Shown: positions 9,436 through 21,808, counted from the stretch's first letter. The stretch: 64,000 nt of DNA from Tricholomella constricta (GCA_013368375.1 JAACJP010000001.1:558001-622000), one strand, 5' to 3'. Made by a program: numbers and translations. The notes: generated by a model from the letters alone, not told the origin.

Positions 9436-12256
9436 ATGATCAAGCTCTGGCCCACTACGCCTATGGACCAGCTGACACCCAAGGCATCCGAGCGCAACCC
9501 GTTCGACCTTCAGAGTGGGTCGACGGGCAGCGCAGGAGGGTGGCCGACGACGCCAACGGGGGCGACGTCGACGTCGCATCACCCCCTCTTGAATGCTCAC
9601 TCAGCGCACGCCTCGCCTCACCTGCACTCTAGTCATTATTCGGCCAACGCCGACATCACGAGCCCATTAGGCACGCCCACGCTTGGTCTTCCTGCTGCTC
9701 AGCCAACCACACAGCTCTCTCTTCATGCCCCGGACTTCAACATGCAACAACCACCCGCCGCGTCCCGTAAAGCCCTTGCGAACAAGTCCTCGCCATCATC
9801 GCCATCGCCCTCCGCCCAGAATGCCACTGCTACTTCTACTCCCCAGGTAACCTCTTCCAAGGGCCAGATCCATGTAAAATTAATTCAGGCTCGCGGACTC
9901 AATGTCCGTTCATCCTCTGCCCGCCCATACGTCGTCGTCCAATTCGAAAAAAATGAATTTGTATCCCGGGATCCCACAGCAGAGACCGATAAGGAGGTCA
10001 AGGGAACCGCGACAAATCTCTCCCGCAACTCCTCATCGAATGCCTTATCTGCCCTGGGGGCTATCGGAAACAAAGCTGCTGCTCTCGATGCTAGCAGGAA
10101 AGGACACAGTACGAATACCTCCCCAGCTTCATCCGTATCATCAACGAGGTCCGTGGCCGGAATTTCCAATGGCCTCTTTGGTCGTCTTTCTGCCCACAAC
10201 CCTGTTTGGAAACACGAGGTCTCATTGTAAGCGCGTAATCTATCTTGTGTTTCTTCTCAGCTGACTGTACTGTTCGTTTGACTAGCGATGTCACCTCAGA
10301 AGAATCCCTCATCACCTTCAATGTTTACGATCGCTCCGTCGAGGACCAGGGTTTTCTGGGGACTGTCCAAGTCAAGCCAATACTGGTACACGATCACACA
10401 GTCGACCAATGGTACAAGTAAGTCTCTTACCCCGCACTTATCATCTTGATCCTTCCCGTTCGGCGATATCCACTTTAACCCGATCCGACATCATATCTGA
10501 CTCCACGCCTTCCCTCTTCAGACTCAAGCCCTTCGAGAACGAGGTCGTCAGTGGCGAAATGCGGGTACAGATAACGTTCGAGCAATACCAGGTGCGTTAT
10601 TAGCAATTACGTCGAGCGATGACCCTGGAGATTGATCTGGGTTGCCTGGTCGCAGACAAAACGTGCTCTCACCCCGCGGGACTTCGAATTTCTCAAGCTT
10701 ATCGGCCGAGGGACTTTCGGGAAAGTGTTCCAGGTGCGAAAACGGGACACGAAGCGCATATACGCCATGAAGGTCCTGTCCAAGAAAGAAATCGTCGCGA
10801 AAAAGGAAGTTGCGCATACCATCGGCGAGCGCAAAATTCTACAACGTTCATTAGACTCGCCGTTCCTCGTTGGCCTCAAGTTCAGCTTCCAAACCGACTC
10901 GGACTTGTACCTCGTAACAGACTTCAAGAGTGGAGGCGAGCTCTTCTGGCATTTGCAGCGCGAGACGCGGTTTAGCGAAGAGCGGGCAAGGTTTTATATT
11001 GCAGAGCTAATCTTGGCCTTGGAGCATCTGCACAAATTTGACATTGTATACCGGTTCGTCTCTCTTCCCCTCAACCATCATCGTAACCCTCGCGCTCAGA
11101 CGCCGGATCTCACAGGGACTTGAAACCAGAGAATATCCTCCTAGACGCCACAGGCCATGTGGCACTCTGCGATTTCGGGCTCTCCAAGGCCGATCTGCGG
11201 TCGGACGAGTTGACAACGACTTTCTGTGGCACAACGGAGTACCTCGCACCCGAAATTCTTCTTTCTGAACAAGGATACTCCAAGATTGTGGACTTTTGGT
11301 CTCTTGGTGTGCTCCTGTTCGAGATGTGCTGCGGCTGGAGCCCCTTCTATGCCGAAGACACGCAGCAGATGTACAAAAATATCTGTTTTGGGAAGATCCG
11401 CTTCCCGAAAGGCGTTATTGGTGAGGACGGGAAGCAGTTCGTGAAAGGGGTGAGTCCCTATCCACATTTTCACAATTTTCGCCTTCCTTCACCCGTCTCT
11501 GTTTGACACTTATTTCTTATCATCACGTCTTGCTATGCTCTGATCGTTCCTCAATTCTCATGTTTATTTTCTTTTGTTTCGCGTTATGTCATCCAGCTTC
11601 TTAACCGGAATCCGAACCACCGCCTCGGTGCTTCTCGTGATGCGGAAGAACTCAAGGAGCATCCGTTCTTCAAGACAATCGACTGGAAGGCTCTCGCACT
11701 CAAACAAGTAACACCGCCGTTCAAGCCCGTCGTCGAGTCAGACGAGTCCACAAACAACTTTGACCCAGAGTTCACGTCGGCGGACATCCGGGACGTCGGG
11801 CTCGCGGTGATGGACCTCGATGAGGAGGACCCGTCGGAAAACTGGGTGTCGCAGTCCATCGGCTCAGCGCTTGCGCACACGCCAAACGGGCCCTTGGGGA
11901 GTGAACGCGAGGGAAAGAGCCCGCTGAGCCCCATCGGGCTGAATGGGTCCAGCGGACGGATGCAGGGGATCCAGATCAAGCCAAAGAAGAAGAGCGATGA
12001 CTCTGTGGGGAGCCCGCTGACGAATAGCGTGCAGGCGAACTTTAGGGGTTTCACGTATTCGGGTGGGGAGAGCGTCGTGGCGCCGGTGAGCCATCTGAAG
12101 CAGAAGGCGGACAGCGAGGCGGCGGTGGACGATGAAGAGGTCGCGATGCCCACGACGGACGATGAGTTTGATGAGATTGGGAAGCCCGTGGGGCGGTATG
12201 CGAATGCCCGCCGGAAAGGGCTCGGGTTCAGCTCGCTGGATGACGACATGTCATAA
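9436..12256 (+). CDS. SCH9: SCH9-type AGC kinase with N-terminal C2 domain
   Basis: SCH9 is the TORC1-activated kinase controlling growth, ribosome synthesis and stress. Exons 9436-10226, 10286-10417, 10522-10591, 10656-11053, 11116-11449 and 11597-12256 give 794 residues. A Ser/Pro-rich N-terminus precedes a C2 domain (GQIHVKLIQARGLNVR to VQITFEQYQ). The kinase domain has GRGTFGKV, the catalytic lysine in AMKVLSK, YRDLKPENILLD, CDFGLSKADL and the activation segment TTTFCGTTEYLAPE. The C-tail carries the hydrophobic motif FRGFTYS. An in-frame ATG at 9367 would add 23 residues, but that stretch is pyrimidine-rich like a leader, so 9436 is preferred. Confidence 0.93.
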
Positions 12257-12678
12257 TAATGGCCGAGTGTGTACCTCGCATTCGGGTGTGGTCGCTGGAG
12301 CATATGGGCTCTTTGGTTCGCAGTAAGTGGACGGCCACAAGGTGCTGAAGCGGACGTTTTCGGATGCCCATCATCACCATGGAGTCTTTCTCGTTTCACC
12401 TCACTTTCTGGTAATATTTTATCCTCATCCTTACAGTGATACTCTATTCCTTACCCATCTTGTACTGTCTTTTTCCCTTTGCTCACGGACTCATCTACAG
12501 CCCAGTCTTATCGTGTCATTAACATCCGTATGTACCCATGCCTATGTACAACGACAAGTATACGTTACGCTGTTCTAATGAAAGGATTGCACACCCCATC
12601 TGCTCGTTGAAGATTACTCGTAATTTAAGAAATATGTATATAGATATCGAAAGCGTGTAGGCGGGAAGTATTATACGC
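12257..12678. other. convergent 3' region between SCH9 and the sucrase/ferredoxin-like gene
   Basis: Only untranslated sequence is apparent. Pyrimidine-rich runs (12390-12500) and AT-rich sequence around 12600-12650 would suit transcript ends on both strands. Confidence 0.4.
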
Positions 12679-14035
12679 CTACCAGTCATTAAGCGTTTTA
12701 CAGCCTGGTCGTGATATGTTGAGTCCAATACGGAGAAGTGGAGGTAACACGAGTCCGTGAATGATCGTGTTGACGACAATGGACTCGACTTCATGAGGGG
12801 AGACTCGGCCGTACCACACGCACGAGCCCTGTGGCGTGTATATCTGACATTTAATACCACAGTTAATATCCGAATGGTACCGATGAGCCAAAACGCACTA
12901 TACAGTTTCCGGCGTATTTGTGTCCGCCGACATGAGAGGTTTTGAGAATGAGGGCCCGCTTTTCTTGGGCACTGATTCTGAGCTCTTTTTCAATGTGCTG
13001 TTGTGTTTCTTCCGGTGTCCCTTGGAGGTCTTCCAGCGGTGTGCCCATCAGACAGTGACATTCAAGGTGCGTGTCAGCCGCCCATCCGTTCTCCTGTAAT
13101 GAATGAACGAACGCTACGGGGACATGTCAGGATGAACAAGTCATGGGAAATCATGGGAAGCATCACCTTGTTCAAGCTTTGGGGCGGCTATTCCGCATCG
13201 ATTGTCCCTTTTCTTATGTGAGCCTATGTATGTGAAGATAATGAGACACAGCAACGGTGGGCGTGTAGAAAGGAGACTCACACAGCAGAATCACGCACGA
13301 GTACGGTAGAACCCATGTCTTGAATGGCATCTTTTCCAAAATTGCACCCCCACGCTCTATGCCCGGATCTACCGCATTCTCCCACAGTCCGCGTGCTCCC
13401 TCTCTCGTTCGAGGGACATCTGCGACAAGGGTATAGTCCGGGAAGACGAGAACGGTCTCCTGATCGATGTCGTCGCTCATTGTATTGTGACTGCCGTTCA
13501 ATATTGAGATCCTTGTTGAGTCTGAGGAGCGGAACACGCCGGCGGACGAACGCACTGCCTTGGGTGCTGGTGTAGCGGGCGGTGTGGGCTCCGCTATTGG
13601 TAGGTTCGCGTGGTTTTGCGCCCCCAGGAGAAGGGCAGCGAGACTGCCCTTTGTCTCTGTCACCTCCCGGTCCCAGTCTGACTTTCCAGTGGAAATAACA
13701 ACCTGTGCGCGACTACTACATCAGACACAATGAACAGCGAGTCACGCCTGGCAGTGCTGACCTGTCGACGGAAGGGCTTTACGGAGCCCAGCATCTGCGA
13801 CTCCCGGTCAATATCGAAACGGTCTGGGTAGGAATCATGACCTGGAGATGGTGGCAGTGAGCAAGTCGTTATCAGATAACCATTGCCTCGTTCTACCTTC
13901 TTCGCAAGGATCCGAGCAGTTACGACAATCCGCGGGAGTTACTGGGACGGCGGCGGCCTCCAACTGCGAACGGAGGGTATCTGGGTCTAAGTCATAACCA
14001 AGGACCATAGCTTGAAGTCTCCTTAGACTGTACAT
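12679..14035 (-). CDS. sucrase/ferredoxin-like (AIM32-type) protein
   Basis: Exons 14035-13897, 13841-13762, 13702-13282, 13223-13167, 13113-12899 and 12843-12679 encode 358 residues. The N-terminus has a cysteine cluster (ADCRNCSDPC) and later VVISTGKSDW. The thioredoxin-like ferredoxin part has CSHKKRDNRCGIAAPKLE, then SHVGGHKYAGNCIIYTPQGS and VWYGRVSPHEVESIV. These are hallmarks of the Suc_Fer/AIM32 family, thought to bind a 2Fe-2S cluster through the two Cys and two His, often in mitochondria. The reaction is unknown. All junctions are GT-AG and in phase. It shares a 155-bp promoter with the divergent sirtuin gene. Confidence 0.88.
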
Positions 14036-14190
14036 CTTGACGAGCAGCTGAGCGAGGCGAGGAGAAAAGTGCAGTAAATGGTTCCGATGAACTGAGATTT
14101 AGCGTAAGCGGCGGTTATCAGATTAGATGGCGGGTCACGGGTGCCCACAACATACCAACTTCTAACCATCCGTTTCCTGAGGCCCGTCTG
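14036..14190. promoter_or_regulatory. bidirectional promoter, sucrase/ferredoxin-like gene and sirtuin
   Basis: There are 155 bp between divergent start codons, so the two genes probably share regulatory sequence. I see no clear TATA box. Confidence 0.4.
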
Positions 14191-15232
14191 ATGCCTTCTA
14201 CACCGCTCCATGATATGCAGGCCTTCCAGGCCGCTCTGAAATCCTCCAAGCACATCATTGCTATTGCAGGAGCTGGGCTCTCTGCCGCTTCTGGTTCGTC
14301 CTTCGTCCCACACACAGACTCGTCTATCTATGATATCTCGATAACCAGGAATACCGACATTCCGAGGTGCAGGTGGTATGTGGAGGAAATACGATGCGAT
14401 GAGCCTCGCAACTCCAGAGGCCTTCAGCAAGAACCCATCTCTCGTCTGGCAATTCTACCATTACCGCCGAGAAACGTTCGTGCCATCGTACCGCTGACTT
14501 AGTAACATCACCAATAGCCCTACCGCACAGGGCGCTCAAGGCGCTGCCCAACGCCGCTCATTTCTCTCTTGCTGTACTTTCGCTGGCATCGGCTAGGGAG
14601 AACGTAGCTCCAGACGCAACCTTTACCCTCATAACCCAGAACGTTGATGGTTTGAGCGCAAGGGCGCTAGAACAGACTCTAAGCGCACACACTGCCCAAT
14701 CAGATGTTCAAGATGAAGCGCTGAAACTACTCGAGATGCACGGAAGGTTGTTCGATGTTAAGTGCACGTCAAAGTCATGCGGCCACACCGAGTTCGACAC
14801 AACGTCCCCCATCTGTGCAAGCCTCGCAGGCACAGAAGCCCTCATTGCAGCGGGAGATGCAGAACCCGATATTCAGGTTGCAGAATTACCCCGGTGCTCT
14901 AAATGCAACGCACTTGCACGACCTGGGGTTGTCTGGTTTCACGAAATACCGCTCCACCTGAGGGCCATTAGAAGTCTGGTCAATCGGGCTGATCTATGTC
15001 TTGTAGTAGGCACATCTTCGACGGTACGACCGAGCCGATGCGACGGCTGGATATACGCTCATTGAACCTGTAGGTATACCCAGCGGCAGGCTACGCCTCA
15101 CAGGTCCAGGAGAACGGCGGCAAAGTTGCGGTTTTCAACCTCGAGCGTTCGTCAGGCGATGAAGAGGCAAATTTTTTGTTTCTAGGACCATGCGAAGAGA
15201 CTTTACCGAAAGCATTAGGATTAACCACTTAA
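14191..15232 (+). CDS. SIRT5-type (class III) sirtuin deacylase
   Basis: This is an NAD-dependent lysine deacylase. Exons 14191-14293, 14349-14475, 14531-15023 and 15074-15232 give 293 residues. Motifs are [43 protein letters not shown], two zinc CxxC-like pairs ([14 protein letters not shown]), RPGVVWFHE and VVGTSSTV. The helix [11 protein letters not shown] carries the Tyr and Arg that in human SIRT5 (YHYRR) bind the acid group of succinyl- or malonyl-lysine, so desuccinylase/demalonylase specificity is expected. No targeting sequence is obvious. The nearby acyl-CoA dehydrogenase is the kind of metabolic enzyme such sirtuins act on, but this link is only inference. Confidence 0.93.
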
Positions 15233-15425
15233 ACACAGGTGGTACTGTAGTATACTCTTGAATTCTTTGGGGCCCTCTCTGGACATCATTCGTCATGCCA
15301 AATCGCGAGAGAAGCCCTAAAGCGTAGGTTAGATATGACAGCCAGGCCGTAGCTCTTGGATATAGAGCCTGAAGCCACATCCCATTGGTCAGAAAAACAC
15401 CAAGCAGCAGACCGCTCTTAACCAA
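15135..15425 (-). CDS. possible small hydrophobic protein, doubtful
   Basis: A 96-codon frame is open from a GTG-type start and contains hydrophobic stretches ([20 protein letters not shown], then [18 protein letters not shown]). Its last 30 codons lie antisense to the sirtuin 3' exon. No family is recognised. It might be a real short membrane protein with an unseen first exon, or chance. Confidence 0.2.
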   Translation of the reverse strand: MVKSGLLLGVFLTNGMWLQALYPRATAWLSYLTYALGLLSRFGMTNDVQRGPQRIQEYTTVPPVFKWLILMLSVKSLRMVLETKNLPLHRLTNARG

Positions 15426-15432
15426 CCTGCTA

Positions 15433-16002
15433 TCAGTTTTTCGGGACCTCCATTGGCTCCTTCTCCAGGAATCCCTGAAATCCTTGTAGTTCTTCCTCCG
15501 TCAGCGGCTTCGGGACCATTCTCGTCTTCACTGCCTCCCTCAGCGCCTCCAGACCAGGGAGTGTCGAGCCCAGCTCAGTCGCATTAACACCATACAGCGC
15601 CTCCACCACCTTCAACTCCCGGCCCGTCTTCACCCCACTCCAGTTCATATACGATGGATTGTATATCTCGTCAACATTGCGGTCCCGCAGCGTCTCCTGG
15701 TCCCACTCGGAGATTTTCGGCGCCTTGCGCTGGACAGCGAGAGCACTTTGCAGGTCCTTCACAGTGGGTATGTATTTCTTGACGTGGGCTTCCGACGATG
15801 ACAAGAATGCCTCGTCGATGCGCTGTGAGAGGTTTTCCGGGGTTATGAAGGTGTCGGTTTGGTGGTACAGGGCAATTAGGGCGCGCAGTTTTTCGTCGGG
15901 TAGGGTGCGCTTAGGCTTGGATTTTGTGGCCTTTGCTGAGGCATGCCGCCGGAATATGCTCACTGGATGGACTCGCCGTTGGAGAATTGTCGAGAAGGTC
16001 AT
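15433..16002 (-). CDS. putative mitochondrial protein, 189 aa, function unknown
   Basis: A single exon starts at the first ATG (16002) and reads MTFSTILQRRVHPVSIFRR, a basic amphipathic presequence lacking acids, typical of mitochondrial import. The body is helical and charged (LRALIALYHQTDTFITPENL, KYIPTVKDLQSAL, GVNATELGSTLPGLEALREA). This resembles small fungal mitochondrial proteins seen beside ribosomal or complex-assembly genes, but I cannot name it. It follows the acyl-CoA dehydrogenase on the same strand by 142 bp. Confidence 0.7.
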   Translation of the reverse strand: MTFSTILQRRVHPVSIFRRHASAKATKSKPKRTLPDEKLRALIALYHQTDTFITPENLSQRIDEAFLSSSEAHVKKYIPTVKDLQSALAVQRKAPKISEWDQETLRDRNVDEIYNPSYMNWSGVKTGRELKVVEALYGVNATELGSTLPGLEALREAVKTRMVPKPLTEEELQGFQGFLEKEPMEVPKN

Positions 16003-16144
16003 CGGCGTTCGAGAGGACTTTTGTTTGGCAGGCGCAAACAAATATTAACGCGAATTGGGTAACGAGTCGCAAACAAAGTTTGACAACAGAAGGAAAATCC
16101 TCGATTAAATATTCTACGCCTAGTGTACATTGATTTTGAATAGT

Positions 16145-18159
16145 TTACAGATGGCCTTTGAAGCCGGCTTTTTCCAAGACTGCAATTTCCTTCTTCTTTT
16201 GCTCCGCGGCTTTCTGCACGAGGCGAGGAGCACGCCTGAGCTCCCTTTGCCCAACTTGTTGGATGTGAACCTGTGAAAGATAGTTAGCACCTCTATTGAT
16301 GGGATAAACAGGAAGATTTGTATACGAACAGCATCAGGTCCCTGTGTTTGAAATTAGTGTTGTCACGGTTAACGGTAGTAACAGTACGTACATCGGCGAT
16401 ACGGAGAGTGCGCAAACCTGCCCACCTAGCAGCGAGCTCAGTATCTTGTGAAACACCCTCAGCACCGAATGATTGAATCGCTCGGTCAATGACGGTCAGA
16501 GCCATCGTCGGAACGACGAACTGACAGCATCTGTAAGGCTCAATTATATGTGGCGGGGTTGAAAGAACTCACTTTGGCAATTCCGATCTCCTTCAAGGCA
16601 CCCTTGGCTTTATATTTGTCAATCTGAGAGAAATTGAGCGACAGACAGAGCATAGGAGTCTAGAATTACCAACCTGGAGAGCAGCGCTCAGGACCAGAAG
16701 CCGTGCGGCTTCGATTTCAGCCCGTGAATTCGCGATATCCGCGACAACAGAGCCTAGTTGAACCGTCAAGGCAGGCAGAGGGTACGTGATAGGAGCGCAC
16801 GTACCATGTTCATAGAGATACTTTCCGAAGGTCTTGCGCCCAGGGTCAGTCACTCGCTGAAGCATTAAATCCAATGCCGCCTGTGCTGCACCGATGGAAC
16901 GCATGCAGTGATGGATGCGTCCAGGTCTACAGAAAAGGCCGTCGGTAAAAGTTGTCTTCCGCACAGAAGACTCACGTACCCAAGGCGTCCCTGGATAATT
17001 TCAAATCCACGGCCCCAGCCAAGGACGAGATTTCCCAGGGGGACACGAACGTTTTCATAGATGACCTCACAATGTCCCTCGGGTGCGTCGTCATAACCGA
17101 AGACCTGCATGGGGCGGATAATCTTGACGCCAGGCGCATCGGTGGGCACAATCACGACACTCTGCTGATTGTAGCTGCTCTTGTTGTCCGGGTCGCTCTT
17201 GCCCATGACGAGGTGGAGTTTGGTCCTCGGGTCACCAGCGCCACTGATCCACCTACAAGTATGACGCACCTATCAGCCCCTGAATTTCCAGAGTGGCAGG
17301 AATTGCAACTGACCATTTATGCCCATTGATCACAATCTCGTCGCCCTCTCTCCTGATCGACGTTCGGATGTTTGTGGCATCAGAAGACGCAACTAGAAAG
17401 ATAAAACAAATGAGAATTTGGTCGAGCGGAAAGTCGCTGCGGAGGGTACATACCGTTCTTTTCAGTCATAGAGAACGCTGAGCGAATTTCACCATTGAGC
17501 AGTGGAATCAACCACTTCTTTTGCTGCTCAGGAGAGCCATATCTTGCCAACACCTCTACAGACATTGTTATGTGGCATTTCTCGATGTAAGAAGAGGATA
17601 CGTACCCATATTGCCAGTGTCAGGAGCAGAGCAATTGACGGCCTGCGGAGCCATATGTCCTCCGCGGCCGAGAATTTCAGCCATGACAGCATACTACGCG
17701 TCGAGCTCAGCGTTCTCTGCCGGGCCAACGAAGTCAGGGGTTGTGATACGCACCTCCAAGTTAGTGAGAGGGACACCATGCTCCGGGTAGTGCGCCTTGC
17801 TGAGGAAGAGATTCCAGAGCCCGAGCTTCTTGGCTTTCACCTTGAGCTCTTCGATTACAGGTATGACGGTCTGCCACCGCTTCACGGGGTCGGTGGGCAG
17901 CTGAAGGTGAGCAAGCTTGTTCGCAGGTAGAATCTCGTCCTGGGAAAGACCGTTAGGTCCATTTCCTATTATATAAAGGCGTGAACGTACTTCAAGAAAA
18001 GTGATAAGTTTGGCAAGGGTTTCCTTAGCATATGGTGAGAACTTATCCTCAATCTGCGCATGTCGTCAGTTTCACGAAGCGCGTAAATCACATTTGAGAG
18101 ACACTTACCATAGCCCAGGAGGCCTCGGAGGTGTATTCGATAATAGGGTGGGGAGTCAT
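16145..18159 (-). CDS. acyl-CoA dehydrogenase
   Basis: This FAD enzyme oxidises acyl-CoA to enoyl-CoA. Thirteen exons (18159-18109, 18053-17991, 17939-17754, 17693-17606, 17555-17454, 17392-17314, 17252-16980, 16926-16805, 16753-16674, 16623-16573, 16520-16392, 16341-16330, 16270-16145) encode 453 residues. Motifs include [91 protein letters not shown] and [15 protein letters not shown]. It looks most like the ACAD10/11-related branch with no N-terminal presequence. The C-terminus ends KGHL, only weakly like a peroxisomal signal. Exon 12 is a 12-nt microexon (GPDA). All introns are GT-AG, 50-61 nt. Confidence 0.95.
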
Positions 18160-18541
18160 GATGGGAATGGACTGGTAACTTCAGCGTATGATGAACGAGG
18201 ATGTGTTCTGAAGACTTTAAGTAACCTGGGGAAAGTCTTCCGGCAACCTCAACACCCGGAGTGATCGAGACCCGATCAGGTAAGGGCACCGGGCGTTGAA
18301 CTTCCCGACCTCAACTCCTAACTTAAGTATGGGATGAGAAACAATCATTATGGCCTCGTCTTGGGACCAAGACGTTAACTATACGTAGAGTAGTAGTAAT
18401 ACGGATAATCAGGTAGCGACGCGGCGTTCAATTGCATAGAGATACAAGCGGGTAGTAGTGTACAGGCATATTTAATTTTATCCAAGATGTTTTTCAGTCC
18501 GTCATGGTTCAGATTCAGATGCGGTAAACACAGCGTACGTT
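18160..18541. other. spacer between acyl-CoA dehydrogenase promoter and Zn2Cys6 gene 3' end
   Basis: This should hold the dehydrogenase promoter (minus strand) and the terminator of the regulator. It contains an imperfect hairpin gtcttgggaccaagac near 18358-18373. There is no coding signal. Confidence 0.35.
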
Positions 18542-21500
18542 TTAGGGTTGGTGATTCGTCAAATCCAGCGTATTGTCACCTAAAGTAAAGGGCAGATCTG
18601 GGTCGTACCCGAAGGCGCCTGGATCATAACTATGCCACAGAGAATCTTGATCACTGGCGGAATACCCACCTGGGTTGTTATAGTTCCTGATGTAGTCGAG
18701 GCCGCGAAAGGGCAGGCCCGTCGCAGCAAAGGTCGAAGATGGGGGGGTAACAGAAAGCCCAGACATCGTCAGGTCCGATGCATCGTATCCTGGGTACGCA
18801 TCAAGCGATGACGGGTAACCAAACGAATTGGGATACAACGCCGCTTCTGAGGATCCGGGCGTGTACATGTCCAGCCCCGAGGAGGGATGCTCCTCGCTGC
18901 CGTTCCACGGGTGTGGGTTCGATTGCGTCAAAGGGCTCGAAGTGAGGCCATATTCATATTCAAAGTGCGGTGGAGATGTTTGCGTTGCCGAGACCGGTGG
19001 GGCATATTTGTAAGGGTTGGCATTTGCCGTACTAGGGCTCGCTTCTGGTGGATGCTCCATGACAGACATCGACGGCGAAGGAAGATTTACAGAGGACGGC
19101 GAACTGTGAGGACTCGAAGGAACTGGGCCCGCTGGACTGACAAAGGTCTGGTAATATGGCCGACCAGTTCTATCAAGATCGTCATCATGGCCACGTCTCC
19201 GCGAGGTGGATCTGGCCCTCTCAGCTGCTTATTATGTTAAAGGTGAATTAAATGGATGCGTTTTCATTGTTTACAACTCACAATCAACGCGGTAAGGAGA
19301 TACAGCTGCCATACGGCGCGAAGAGGTGCTTGGATCCCGAGATTGGTTCCTTCGCGTGGATCGGCCTTTAACGACACGTCCCGGTGCTGTGCCCGACGCT
19401 GCGGTGGCAATAGTAACAGATCGCCGACGCTGGGTGAGTGCAGAGGTAGGCGATGTTGGCACAGCGGAAGAAGAAGGAACAGATATAGGAGGCGGAGCCT
19501 GCTTGTTGCCCTGGGCGATGGCTTGCGTCGCCGTGTTGGTTAACTCAACAAGCAGCTCCTTGCACTTTTTGGCGCCCGGCCACTGCCCCTCCCAGGATTC
19601 AAGAGCAGCTAAGGAGCTCCTTGCTTCCTCCATCGCTGCCGTCGCTGCGCGCGCTTCCGAAGCATGCATGGCATACAACAGGAGAATGACCGCCGAGCTG
19701 AAAAGATGCTGTATGAAGAAGGCGAGATGGTGGGAAGGCGGTACGACGTGCTTCATGGAGGGCGCTAGACGAATACATGAGCGAGCTGAGGATACTGCTT
19801 TGATAGTCGACTTTGCCGTGACCGGCTGTGGCTGGTCGCGCCTGACAGGCAGGAGGTTCCGGTGAAGTGTTGTCAGTATCGAGTAATAATGGCTGCAGAG
19901 AACCGCGCCCATTGAAACTTGCTCGTCCGTCTCAGACTGCGACTTGAATACGGCGGGTAGATCCTCACACCATTTCGTAAGCTCATTATCGAGAGACTCG
20001 ACCGTCCGTTGCAACTCAGCCTTCTTTTCGGGCTCCAATTGCTCTCGGCAAATATCGAGTGCGTAAACCTGGCGAAGGACACGACCTCCGATTTCGTAGA
20101 GATTATTTAATGCGACTGCGCCGGTCATGAGCGAGGGCTGACGCTGGGACATAGTGGCGCCGCTGAAATATTCCGCAAGATGATCGTCATCGACCTCCAC
20201 AGGCTGCTCGGCATCGCAGTCCGAGTCGTTGATTCCGAGAGGCCGGCCTAGCGCAAGAGCAAGCATGCGGTCGAGTGTGTAAACGCCCCACCAAATCTTC
20301 CTCCGGGTTTCCTTCTCGATGGGGGTAATAGACAACCGACGCGGGGATCGCTGACATTTGATTTTCAGCATCGTCGGGGTCAACGCTGATGAGGCAACTT
20401 ACGTGAAGTCCGAGGTCCTGACCATAACGAACCGCCTGACCGATGAGTATCCATGCCTGGGGCAGGCAGTTGATGGAGCACAGGAAAGAGGACATTAAAA
20501 TGAAACACTGAACATGCGCAATTTGCGTGTTTGCGTGACTGATGTACTGTAGAATCAAAGCCCTGGGTTGTCTCGGTGATAAGCATCTCAAGTGATATCT
20601 CTAGTGTGGGACGTACCGTTCGTAATACACCATACCCATGCCACCATCGTCACCGCGTTCTCCGGTTGTGAGGCGGCTGTCTTGTACAAGGTGGGCGGCA
20701 CAGGCAAATACTGCGAAAAGTACGGAGAGGAAGGCGGCTTCGGAGCGGACGAGAGCTTGGTCTTTCTTATTGTCCATTATTATATTGTATTGACGTAAAA
20801 AGGTTGGTTTGTCGAGGACAGGCATGAGAAAATGACAGCGCGAAAAGTAGGCTTCAATCTGTTAAATGAAGTCAGGTCGGTCAGGGTGGCGTCCAGAATG
20901 TAATATGATGCAAGGGAAAAAAAAACGCACAAGCTTGTCCGCAAGGTCCCGCTCAGGGTATTCCACTTCTTCGGGCCCTGGTAAGGCTTGCACCTTGCCA
21001 AAGAAAACGGAAGCTGGGAAGTAAATTTTGTTGACACTGGGTCCTGGGGCGTGAGGGTCCTCTTCCATCGGAGAAATCCGATGAAGAGGAGAGGTCGTCA
21101 AAGTCCGGAATGACTGAATGAGAGACATGGTGGATGAGCCTCCAATCCACCTCATGGCACCATACTCGTCGAGAGCAAGCTGTCCGAAAGATTCGCTGAC
21201 ATCGTCCTCGGACTTGACGGGCGTCGACGGCTCGGACGGCGTTTCCTTGGGTGCCGTGGCATGTATAACGGGTATGACGGGATTGGTGGGTTCAGATACA
21301 ACCGGTGGGACGCCGTTTGAAATCCCTGGGGCTACGCCATTCGCAGATGGGCCAATCTGCTCTAACACAGGGGCGATCTGTGAAAATAGGGATTCCATGT
21401 GCAGCAGGCGTGCCTCGAGCTCCTGCACATAGCTACGTATCTGTTTAGAAGTCGGTATCGCAGGGAGGAGACACAAGACGTACTGGCGGCTTAGCGCAGC

Positions 21501-21808
21501 CCTGTCTTTTGTTTGCAACCAGGTGCATTGGGATCCGGACATCGAACACTGGGAGCAGGTAGGTTCACATCCGTCGCACTTGATCTTCTTGCGTCTGAAC
21601 AGAAAAACGGCCGGAAAATGTCAGCTATAGTATTGGTACGATAGGTGGCACGGGCAACGACTCACCTACAACTCTCGCATGCCCGCCAAACCCGCCTGCG
21701 TTGGAGCTGGACAGGCTTCTGGCCTACATCGGGAGGCACGGGGTCGTCGTCGTTGCGTTTCTTCTTGGACTGGTGGGTCATGGAGGGCGTGTTGTCTCCT
21801 TTGGTCAT
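18542..21808 (-). CDS. Zn2Cys6 transcription factor with fungal-specific regulatory domain
   Basis: Exons 21808-21666, 21594-21480, 21440-20931, 20858-20617, 20562-20403, 20350-19282 and 19224-18542 give 973 residues. The binuclear zinc cluster reads CESCRRKKIKCDGC followed by CSQCSMSGSQC, with one additional Cys inside the loop. A short coiled region follows (YVQELEARLLHMESLF). The middle (FSRCHFLMPVLDKPTFLRQY, ALILQYISHA, RRKIWWGVYTLDRMLALALG) is the fungal-specific trans domain found in Gal4-class regulators of metabolism. The last 300 residues are Ser/Pro/Tyr-rich and disordered. Intron 2 (21441-21479) is only 39 nt and in frame, so it may be retained, adding 13 residues. Target genes cannot be told from sequence. 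Confidence 0.9.

Noticed and set aside
21441..21479. 39-nt in-frame segment of the Zn2Cys6 gene as coding
   Set aside because: It has GT and AG ends and sits between zinc cluster and coiled region where relatives have no insert, so I treat it as an intron, though retention is possible.
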